Positions 12,303-24,050 of a stretch of 64,000 nt of DNA are shown piece after piece. The stretch comes from Warburgia ugandensis (Eukaryota > Streptophyta > Magnoliopsida > Canellales > Canellaceae), in the NCBI GenBank assembly GCA_035236585.1, contig CP141139.1:16136990-16200989 (forward strand), in the 5' to 3' direction. Position numbers and translations under genes: made by a program. Under the pieces are notes generated by a model that was given only the letters and a program-made list of their open reading frames with translations, did no database searches and had not been told where the DNA came from. Positions within the stretch are counted from its first letter, which is position 1, and each line of letters opens with the position of its first letter.

Positions 12303-15222
12303 TGTAATATCCTTAATTTTAAAGATAAAAATAGGAAATTATTAAATAAATTAAAATAAAAATTTATGGATGAAATTATTTCCTGAAAACATAATAATTA
12401 GAAAGTGCTCGTCGATACGAATCCAACGCCACCAAGAACGCGAAAAACGGAGCTCAAACGAGGGAGTTATGAGCCGTCAAAGTTGTAAGGGCAAAATGGT
12501 CTTTTGACAGAAACGTGTTACACAGGGGTCCAAATTGATAATGGCACCCCTGTCTACACACGTCTCTACCAGTCCGGCGAAATCGCCGGAGAGACGTGGG
12601 AAGAGACGTGTGGGGAAGAGTTTCTCTTCCCCAAGACTCTAAAACCCTATATCTATGCTCCTCTAGAGCCAAAACGCTCCACTTTGAGCGTTTTCATGAA
12701 TGATACGCAAAACCCTAGACCGCAAAAATCTGAAGTTTCGGCGAGTGGAGCCCCGGCAACACGAGCAACTCCGGCCAGGTGCAAGGTAAGCCTCAAATCC
12801 ATGTTTTTCTGTATTTATTAATTAGAAAATTAATTAGAAAACCATTTAAAAATTAGGAAAAAAATTAGATTTTTGGGGGCTTTGTGCACGCTACTGTTGG
12901 AGCGTGATTTCATAGACCAAACGTTGTCCGTTTGGAAATCTCACCGTCCAACTAGTGCAAAAGACACCCAAGAGCAAACCCTTTAAATTTGGGAGTGATC
13001 CAATCGGAATTGCCCGTAGAAAACTCAAAAACCAAGATTACTAGGGAGGTTTTTAGGAACTTGGGAAAAATTGTTTAAAAACCATGGTTTTTGAGAAAAT
13101 TAGTGCAAAAGGAGGGCATAAATGGATTCTAGAGAGAATTCTGAAGAAAATGGAGCAAAAATCACGCAAAACGGAGCTCTGTAGCTCTGCCGGAGGCGAC
13201 CGGAATCCGGTCGTCTTCTCCGGCGTCAACGCTGCCGCGCCCGCGCCGACGCCAGATCGCACCCATGACGCCCGAGGGACGATGTCATGTGACGTCGTCG
13301 TCGCATGCGTCTGGCGCGCGCGCGCGTGCGGGACGGCCTCGGTGGGCTGTCGCGTGGGACCGGGACGCGCGCGCGTCCGTGCGGCGCCTGCCGGCGACGC
13401 CGTGCGCCCGTGCGTTGAGAGTACGCCTGTAAACCGGCGGAAAAGAGGCGCGCCGGTTTAAACCACTCTTATGGGTGGTCCCAAGAGGCCCCATTTGAGG
13501 GTAGTTTTCACTAAAACTTGATTTTTGGGAGCTAGAGAGGTCCAAATCACGATCTGAAAGTGGCGTTGTGACCGTATTGACGACGCGGACCTAGTTTTAA
13601 CTTAAAAACTTAGAAATGACCACTTTTTATTTAGAAAAATTTTAAAATAGTGATGTGACATGTACAGGTGCACTTGAATATACCAATTAAATGGAGTTAT
13701 TGGCAAGCTAGTGATCTCACACTGAGGTAGGTGACGACAACTAATGTTTTGCCGTGATTTGTAAACCATGTTTAAACATAGCATCATGTGTGATTGTGTT
13801 TTAAAATGCAATTATTATTTACCGTGGATTTCATGCTACATTGCGTACAGGATGGTTATTCCAAATTGAAATCTTTTACTGAATAAACTTATTTCAAATG
13901 CTTTTACAAGTATGACGTTAATTTGTTATGCTTACTTAGAGACTTATTTCTTATTATATATATAGAAAATGCATGGATTTACATGGAAATGAGAATAGAG
14001 GCTTATTAGGCCGGTCCTTTGATAAAGCTAACCCCGGGATGAGGGGCATGTCTTGGGGATTGCAAGCTATAAGTGCTCTTGAGTTTTAGCATATACCTAT
14101 GATTTCCGTGTTTTATATTTGATGACGGTGCTTTCGCCGGCTGGGCGTCATGCAGGAGGGATAGAGTAGGCCACCCACCTTCCGAGATTATGATGTGATG
14201 AGTTTGTGATATGATGTACACCTGCCCATAGATGGCATTCTAGGGGTTTGGTAACATGGATAGTCCACACTACCGGTGCGAGCCTTTCCATGGGGACAGA
14301 CGCTAAGTCTCCCGTTATGGTGTCGACGGGAGCGCGGTGGTTGATACCCATGGAGGGTTGCCAACCGCGAAGATGATGGCCCATATTCTTGTTATGTGTG
14401 CATGTATGATGAGCATTGTTATAGATGGTATGCACAGGGTGTGACGACACTCGAGGTTGACTATATGTACTCGATCGTGATGTTCGATGTGGTGGGACCC
14501 ATTACCTTAGGGTGCCCTTATTCTTGTTGTATGCTCCATTTATTGATTCATGTCATGTTTTAACTCCGTGAATTTCATGTTTTAGCATATGGAATAAATT
14601 GGCATTTATCCGAACATGGCATTATGATATCACTATTTTCATAAATGTTGACTTTTCATCAATGTCGTTCATTATTTCGCATTTATTACATTAATTGTCT
14701 ATGTACCTACACAAGCGATAGCTTCTTGAAGGCATTGCTTTGTTTTGCAATGCCTTAGATCTCGAGCGACACCAGAAAGGAAAAGCGGTTGATAAACCTC
14801 GAGAGTCAAGACTAGTTTCTATAGTTTTAGAAAGTAATGTGAGTCATTAGAGTGGATTATTATTTGAATTGTATTATGGAGCGTCTACTTTATATTTGGA
14901 TGTGATTTAGATCTTTGGACATATATTGGACATTTATATGGGATGTTATGATGGATAGACCCTGGGCCATATTATTACTGTCTTTTGGACGTTTATTTGA
15001 TTTAAAATAAAGGCGCCTATTTATTTGACGTTGATTTATACGCGGATCATTTATTTGTGTTTAAATTACATGTACGCCATTTTGAGAAAGGAAAAATTAA
15101 CACCCGGAGTTTTAAGATAGGTTTAGTAAAATGTTAAATAAATCTTTTCTCATGGGATCCCAAATGCTCTTATTTAAATTGTCAAAAAAAAAAAAATTGT
15201 CTTAAAAATCCGGGGTGTTACA
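12303..15222 (+). mobile_element. Family A gypsy LTR (2.9 kb), plus orientation, nested
   Basis: It starts TGTAATATCC and ends GGGGTGTTACA, the same ends as the LTR at 4602-7700. Homologous blocks include 13730-13760 and 14700-14760. It contains a GC- and CpG-rich stretch (13160-13480) that has not decayed to TpG, which suggests a fairly recent insertion. The bases after its end (AAGTTTGGTAT) resemble the start of a primer binding site; then TRIM sequence begins. There is no CATCC after this LTR; the partner duplication sits after the TRIM array. Confidence 0.9.
13160..13480 (+). other. GC-rich, CpG-rich block inside family A LTR
   Basis: It includes an alternating GC run near 13314-13327 and many CpG sites, in contrast with the AT-rich surroundings. 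The diverged LTR at 30.2-32.6 kb has an equivalent block (31030-31330). It could be an LTR promoter or leader segment; short open frames on both strands here look like composition effects. Confidence 0.6.
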
Positions 15223-15235
15223 AAGTTTGGTATGT

Positions 15236-15482
15236 TGTGAAGCCTTGGCCGATGAGGGCGGGCCAAGAGGGCTGGCAGGCTTCTAGGCAAGGTGAAAGAC
15301 TAAGAGTTAGTCCCACATCGCTAGGGGGAAAGTTACTGGGCTCTTGATAAGAGTGATGGGGACTTTCCTTGCAACGAGGCCTTTTCCCCCGGGCAACCGG
15401 GGAAGAAACAAAACCGTGCGGGGGTGTATGGGCACTCCGGCACGGACAATATCGTTGCAGGTGTGGGCCCTCGGCCTTTACA
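15236..15482 (+). repeat. TRIM LTR 1
   Basis: First LTR of the array. It lacks the polypurine tract upstream that precedes LTRs 2 and 3, and is instead preceded by gypsy LTR end plus AAGTTTGGTATGT. Confidence 0.85.
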
Positions 15483-15586
15483 AGTGGTATCGAGCCGACC
15501 GACCCGGCCGGTGTGGGTGGGCAGCCGCACGTGGGCGCCGTGTGTGGTAAGACACGCGGGGACGCGTGTCCCCTAAGGGGAGAGGT

Positions 15587-15830
15587 TGTGAAGCCTTGGC
15601 CGATGAGGGCGGGCCAAGAGGGTCAAGCGTGCTTCTAGGCAAGGTGAAAGACTAAGAGTTAGTCCCACATCGCTGGGGAAAGTTACTGGGCACTTGATAA
15701 GAGTGATGGGGACTTTCCTTGCAACGAGGACTTTTCCCTGGGCAACTGGGGAAGAACAAAACCGTGCGGGGTGTATGGGCACTCGGCACGGGACAATACC
15801 GTTGCAGGTGTGGGCCCTCGGGCCTTTACA
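15587..15830 (+). repeat. TRIM LTR 2
   Basis: Middle LTR, preceded by the purine tract and followed by a primer-site-like AGTGGTATCGCAG. Confidence 0.85.
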
Positions 15831-15936
15831 AGTGGTATCGCAGCTGCACTCGACCCAGGCCGGTGTGGGTGGCTACCGCACGTGGGCGCCGTGTGGTAAG
15901 ACACGCGGGGGACGCGTGTCCCCTAAGGGGAGAGGT

Positions 15937-16181
15937 TGTGAAGCCTCGGCCGATGAGGGCGGGCCAAGAGGGTGGCCAGCTTCTGTGCAAGGTGAAAGAC
16001 TAAGAGTTAGTCCCACATCGCTAGGGGGAAAGTTACTGGGCTCTTGATAAGAGTGATGGGGACTTTCCTTGCAACGAGGCCTTTTCCCTGGGCAACTGGG
16101 GAAGAACAAAACCGTGCGGGGTGTATGGGCACTCCGGCACGGACAATATCGTTGCAGGGTGTGGGCCCTCGGGCCTTTACA
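15937..16181 (+). repeat. TRIM LTR 3
   Basis: Right-hand LTR. It ends TTTACA, followed immediately by CATCC and then family B LTR sequence resuming at 16187. Confidence 0.85.
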
Positions 16182-18708
16182 CATCCTAAGTCCAGATAGT
16201 TCCTGCCTTACCTCAAGATGACCAATGCTTACCAATTAAAGTCAGATCTCAAAGTGGTTAATACAACCCTCATGTAAGGAGGCGTTTAGACCTCAACGAA
16301 CGTCAACGAGAGGCGAAGAAAAAGCAATTGGCTCTTGTATACCCCCATTACCACAATGTTCAAAGTCCACTAGACTGACACTAGCTCAACCTTTAAGAAG
16401 GTTCCTATGAGCATTATACCCTATTACCTCTTTCTAATTGATTTTATTTAAATCAATGAACATTTAAAATGTCATCCATGGGGTTCATTATTTTCCTAAT
16501 TCAGGCTAAGGAATTAATAATCCTTATATTGTCCTACTAAGTATAGCCCTTACTATCGTAAGTCCATGTCCTTTATTCAATGTAAATGTCCTTCATATCT
16601 ATATTTCGTTAATTATATTTTTCCATATAATTTACATAACATAATTATTAAAGCATAAATAAGTAAATTTAACAATTATATATACTAAGCAATAAAAGAC
16701 ATTTATAAGAACATTAATAATTCAAATAAATACATTTAACATATCATCATGATCCAACGATCATCTTTCATTTCTAATCATTTTTCATCCCATTAAGAGT
16801 TTAGATTTTGATCTTTTATTTTAATCAAATCTACTCATTTTCTTAAAGTAATCTCATTACTAGATCATTAATATCATCTCATCACATTATCTGATCCTTC
16901 TTTATCCAACCGATCAAGAAGATCTTAAACCATTTTATCAAAATTGAGGGCATAGATCTCAATCTATCCCAAATTAGCCTCATCAAGCCCATCAATCAAC
17001 AAGATATTAACTTAATATCATCATCCAAACTCATTCATAATGTCTGATCATCTTTGATCATACTGATCAAGATGATTAACATATATTTTTATTGATTTTA
17101 CTACTTTTCATGGTCAAGATCTTAAGCTCTGCTAAATCAATTACATTAAACACATAAAATCATGTTATAATAACATTATATCATCATCCAAACTATTTTG
17201 AAAGGTCTGATCATGCTTGACTAATCAGATCAAGAAGATCTATGCTCATTTTATGATTTTTCTTCTATTAAGGCCAATTCTCTTAATACATCCAAGATCA
17301 GTCACTTTTAATCATTATTACATGTTAATTCATCACAATATAATCAATGGATTAGAAATTCAAAGTCTCATCATGCTAGATTTGACTGATCATAGGAATT
17401 AGAAAGATTTGTCCATATTAACAGAATTTGCATTCAATAAAATATCAATTTTATGAGTTCAGTACATTCTACACGTCACAAGGAATCTATAGAAACTTAC
17501 ATATCTGAATTTGGAGCTAAAATGAGCTCTGAATTGAGAAAACAATATTTCAGTACATAAAATGAACCGTCCAAATCACTTCAATAGAAAACAACAAAAT
17601 GGAGAGCGGCCCGTGCTTGTTACCACTGTTTACAGGTGGTCTGAGAGGGGTGACCGGCTATGGGAGAGGTGGTCCAGATCTGGACGGTCAGATCAACCCG
17701 CATCTCTCCAAAGCAATGGCTCAGATCACATCCACTATGGTCTCTAGGCCCCAGAAAATCATCAAGCGGCTCAGAAATTGCATCTGAGATGTCAAAGATG
17801 GGATCTCACTCTCCATTGCTGGATCCATCATTTTCTACGAATCAGTCGCCGGGGGAGACCATCTGGTGGTTGGAAAACCTAAGGGGAGTATAGGAATGAA
17901 AGGGGGTGAAGTGGGAGCACCTACCTGACATGGTCCAGTGAAGAAATCTTCACCGGAGGGAGAGAAATATGGCTAAGAAAACCCCAATCGCCAAAATGAT
18001 ATACAAACGTTAATTTCTCTAGTGCCGCCGCCGGAGAAGGAGGAGAACCATGGGGATTTTGTAGAACCCATCATCCTAAAGATGATGATCAGTTCAACAT
18101 TTACTTTTACAAGCCTGATTGACCAGAACAAGATGAATAAACCATCGGCGGTTTTCTTCATTTTGATTTTTCCGACAATCAGAAAGATGGACCATAAAAA
18201 TTTCTTAGGGCTTTGGTAGATCAGGCCAGCTCGAACACATCTGACGGTTAAGATTGAAAACATACGGTTCAAAATAGATGGATAATTCATTTAGGGTTTC
18301 CTAGGCAGAAACCCAAACATAACGGGGACGACGCATCCCTCGACGTGCCCGATGGCAGACATGAATTTGTTTGCCCAGTGCTTCTGGGGACACACCCTCA
18401 AGGAATAAGAAGAAAGAGGGAAAAGATAGAAAATTGGGGGAGAATGAAGGGGAATTTGGAACTAAAACTCTAGGGGAGGTTTGGGCACTTTGTGGGGAAG
18501 GTTGTGAAAATTTTTGGGACTGATTTATAGCCAAATTTGAATTTTTTATTATTTCTTTTGATAATTATCTTTTATTACTTTAGAATATTTATTTGTAAAT
18601 GCATTCTCCACCCCACCCAACTCTCCACTACAAGCTTCTAGTAGAGTAAGTCATATTTGCATTTGCAAGATATTTTATAGCTTTGTGGGTCCCACATTTA
18701 TGTGAAAA

Positions 18709-19110
18709 GACCCTTTTACCCTTTTAATTCTAAAATTGGAGAAAAATAGGAATTTTTCATCCTAACTCGAAATTGAGTGTACTTAGTGTCGTTGGACTAG
18801 ATTTCTAAGTACATTTCAAATATTCATGCCTTAGATCTTGGTTACGAGTAAAATTACCATTTTACCCTTTTTATTTTAAAAATAGAAAAAATAGATATTA
18901 TTTATCCAAACTCAAAATTTAGTGTACTCAATGGCGCCAGAATCGATTTTTTGAGTACATTATAAATACTCAATTTTTAAATCTTGGTTATGGGTAAAAA
19001 TGACTGTTTTACCCTTTTATGTAGAAAATAGAGATTTTTCATTCTAACTCAGAATTTTACGCAATTAGTGTCATATGATTTGATTTTCCGTGTGCATTCT
19101 TAATTTCTAA
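18709..19110. repeat. Imperfect tandem repeat in family B LTR, about three units of ~147 bp
   Basis: The start motif ACCCTTTT recurs near 18717, 18866 and 19011. Each is followed by a diverged AAAATAG...TTTTTCAT..TAACTC segment and a GTGTACT..GTG.C..G block. It lies within the 5' part (minus orientation) of the solo LTR. Confidence 0.6.
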
Positions 19111-19210
19111 GTTTTCACTCATGATTTAATATCTATAAAAAGATATTTGCTTTTAAACTTGCATTGATTTTCTCAATTAAATTTACAAAAATTGGAGTTA
19201 TTACACAAAC

Positions 19211-20426
19211 AACCCAAGGGGTTGAATAATTTTATCTACATTGGCCTAAGGGGTTGAATAATTTTATCTATGTTGTATGGCTATCAATAGCAAGATACAA
19301 AACTACTATCCACAGTTTTGTAATGTTATGCTAAACAGGTGTGATAGGAAACATATGCTTTTCATTGGGCTATATAGTGCAGGGTTGACAAATAATGAGC
19401 AAAATCTTTTTGAGATCATATAGAGCACGCAAAATTGTAGCACAAGGACTCCATATCATAAGGCTCAAACCAGTGTGGTTTGCTCAATCTATGTTGTATG
19501 CCCTATCATTCCATCAGGTGGACACTAATGTAGGGTCTGACCATTGTCAATGTTGTGACTATGGAGCCTAATTGGTTGATCCTATTGTGCCCGTATCAAA
19601 TTATGTTTGTGCTACCAGCTGGGGTTCCAGTAGGTGAAGCAATTGTATCTTTTGCCAGGATAAATATGTATATGTATATCTATTCGCACAACCCTACACT
19701 TCTGAGGGGATGGAGAAATCTTCGGTACTTTGTCGCAACTATTTTTTGGTTGTGGAGATAGTGAAACTTGTGTGAACCAATAAACATATCTCAATTTCAG
19801 AGGACCTCATAAATTTGTGTGTTCTTCCTTGATTCATGTTTTTCATCTTTTTGCATCTTCATAAAAGGAAGTCCCTCTAACATAGGGCATTCTCGTATAT
19901 TTTTTTCCAAGGTGAGTGTAGAGTTAGGGTAAATATAAATTCTCAACAAAATATAAGTTTTTTTTTTTACAACTTATGAGTTTTCATAAGTGAAAAGTAC
20001 TAATAACTTAAAACTTCTATCACTTACGATAACTTTTTTTATAGCTTATAATACTCATAAGCGAGAACTTTTAAGTTTTAAAAGATTATTATAATATTTT
20101 AGGACAGAATTTTATTATTATTTGTAACATTTAATACTGCTAATAACATATGGGCCATCTATGAACAATATTATAGGTCTTATTGTAAATTCCTCATGCG
20201 TCCCACACTTGTGTGGGTCCCAAAGAAGCACATGTTTGTAACAATCACACATAGAAAATCAACTTATACTCTCTTGGCTCCTATAATTGAACTTGTATGA
20301 TTCATAGTAGTTTTATGGGTCCCTTAGGTAAACATCTATTGGCAATTATCATATGTAAATTCAACATGCCCTATAGACTCCTATTACTAAACCTGTGTGG
20401 GTCCCAAAAATATATCAAATGTTTCA
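19211..20426. other. Gene-free AT-rich stretch
   Basis: A short imperfect duplication (GGGGTTGAATAATTTTATCT near 19218 and 19252) and an inverted-repeat-rich segment near 19960-20085 are visible. No coding region could be supported. Confidence 0.45.
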
Positions 20427-20480
20427 TATACATACATACATACATACATACATACATACATACATACATACATACATACA

Positions 20481-20511
<31 letters not shown>
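20427..20511. repeat. (TACA)n microsatellite
   Basis: About 85 bp of uninterrupted tetranucleotide repeat. Open frames across it on both strands are repeat translations. Confidence 0.97.
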
Positions 20512-22732
<2,221 letters not shown>

Positions 22733-23186
22733 AATTATTTGATACAACCAATTGTATGATGGTTGTATTAAAGAATTTACAAAAAAAACAAGTTGGCTCC
22801 ACTCGCTGAATTTTTAAAATAATCTAGACCATTCGTTTGATCCCAATGCATCAAATAGCCTGAGACCCAAAACTCTTATCCAAATTTGCATCCAAAAAGC
22901 ATTTTTATAGGCTTTGTTTTCATTGTAAATTGGTAGTTACTATGTTTTGGATTATGTGTTACATCATCAATTTTATGACCATACAAATCCTAGAGAGGAT
23001 GGCCTTAGGCTTGATGTTTAAATAAGAGTTTTGGGTCTTAGGTCTTTTGGGTCATAGGTCATCTAATGGATTATGAATCACATGAATAATTTGGATCATT
23101 GAAAAAAATCTATCAAGTAGAGACAACTTGCATTTTTCATTAATTATTTGATACAATCACCATACAATTGAATCTAGCAAATAATT
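22733..23186. mobile_element. Foldback MITE-like element with ~200-bp arms
   Basis: The left end AATTATTTGATACAAC matches the reverse complement of the right end (AATTATTTGCTAGATT), and similarity continues inward along both arms. For example, CAATTGTATGATGG pairs with CCATACAATTG, and GAGACCCAAAACTCTTAT (22861-22878) pairs with the inner stretch near 23025-23040. The arms meet around 22940-22990. No transposase is present. Read-through RNA would form a long imperfect hairpin. Confidence 0.8.
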
Positions 23187-24050
23187 GAGAGATACAAACT
23201 CTAGTATTGTTTGAGCTCTCAAGACTATGGTATAGATAGCTTTTTCTCCAAATGAGCCCATGGTTTATGAGATCAAGAGTGGTCATAGTGTTAGTCATGG
23301 ACTAGATGATTCGTGCACCTATAATATCATCCATTGAATCATTATAAGCACTCTTCTTTTTAGTCGTAAAATGGACTATAATAAGTTCACCACCTAAATT
23401 TTCAACTAAAGCAAACTCCACCAAACCCTCTCTGCCTCCCTTCTTATATTTTTGCTTGAGCTAAGTTTGCAGTTCATTTTTCACTAGAAATTATGTCCAT
23501 ATAGCTAAAAATCAATCAAAATCTAACTAGGCTAAGAAGAGTCAATTGGTGATTAGTTAGGTAAAATTTTGACAAAATTGTGTAAACTCTTGCTGGACTA
23601 ACTTGAGTTAACGAGATAATCGACTAAAATCATACTAGAGTAATGTTGAGTTAGCCAATCCTTCATGAAAATTGGGTAAAATTTTGTTGAACTGACATGA
23701 TTTAGCAAGATAAAAAAAAATTAATCAAACTCTTCATAAATCAACTAAACTCTTGCTAGACCAAGCCCATGTTAATGTCATTTCATAACTTCCTTAAGGG
23801 CATGTGTGTAAATATAGCATCTAATAGACTAATTTCATAGCTGTGTTTTCATCCAACTCATCGTGAATAGAGGGGAAGAAGACCAGAAATAGAAGAAAGG
23901 ATAATGATGAGAATTTTGCAAAGACCCCATAGATAATGAATCTAATTAAACAAAACATTCCTTAGAGATTAGAACGTAACCTACCATCTGAAACTTCTTT
24001 GACTTAGCCAATCATATTTTACTAATGAAATCTCTGAAAAACCTACATAA
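23187..24050. other. 3' flank of PGL gene, nothing further recognised
   Basis: AT-rich. Around 23540-23760 there are decayed repeats of an AAACTCTTGCTGGAC-like word. It should include the PGL 3' UTR, but no poly(A) signal could be chosen with confidence. Confidence 0.4.

Larger units (their letters stand above)
15236..16181 (+). mobile_element. TRIM-type mini LTR retrotransposon array (LTR-int-LTR-int-LTR)
   Basis: Three direct LTR copies (15236-15482, 15587-15830, 15937-16181; about 245 bp each) begin TGTGAAGCC and end CCTTTACA. Two internal segments of about 105 bp separate them. Each internal segment starts AGTGGTATCG, close to the Met-tRNA primer site TGGTATCAGAGCC, and ends in a purine tract (AAGGGGAGAGGT) before the next LTR. 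The LTRs contain TTAGTCCCACATCGCT, a motif common in plant TRIM LTRs (established knowledge). There is no coding capacity, so mobilisation would need proteins of another element. The right end abuts the duplication CATCC at 16182. Confidence 0.88.
9993..19205 (-). mobile_element. Solo LTR (family B) with nested insertion
   Basis: On the minus strand it begins TGTAATAACTCC at 19205 and ends GGGTCGTCACA at 9993. It is flanked by a perfect 5-bp target duplication CAAAC (9988-9992 and 19206-19210). Removing the nested insertion (12303-16186) leaves about 5.3 kb. It is homologous to the 3' LTR at 35746-40152: the two share the region around 10201-10290 with 39850-39945 (opposite strands), and the two halves around the nested insertion join to match 38330-38410. 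No internal region is present, so it is a solo LTR left by LTR-LTR recombination. Confidence 0.9.

Noticed and set aside
13053..13545. Alanine/arginine-rich frames
   Set aside because: Composition effect of the CpG-rich LTR block, present on both strands.
15236..16181. Cassandra-type TRIM (5S rRNA in LTR)
   Set aside because: No 5S rRNA box A, IE or box C sequence could be recognised in the LTRs.
15333..16235. Several open frames of 65-120 codons
   Set aside because: All fall in the GC-rich TRIM array and repeat with its period; TRIMs do not code for protein.
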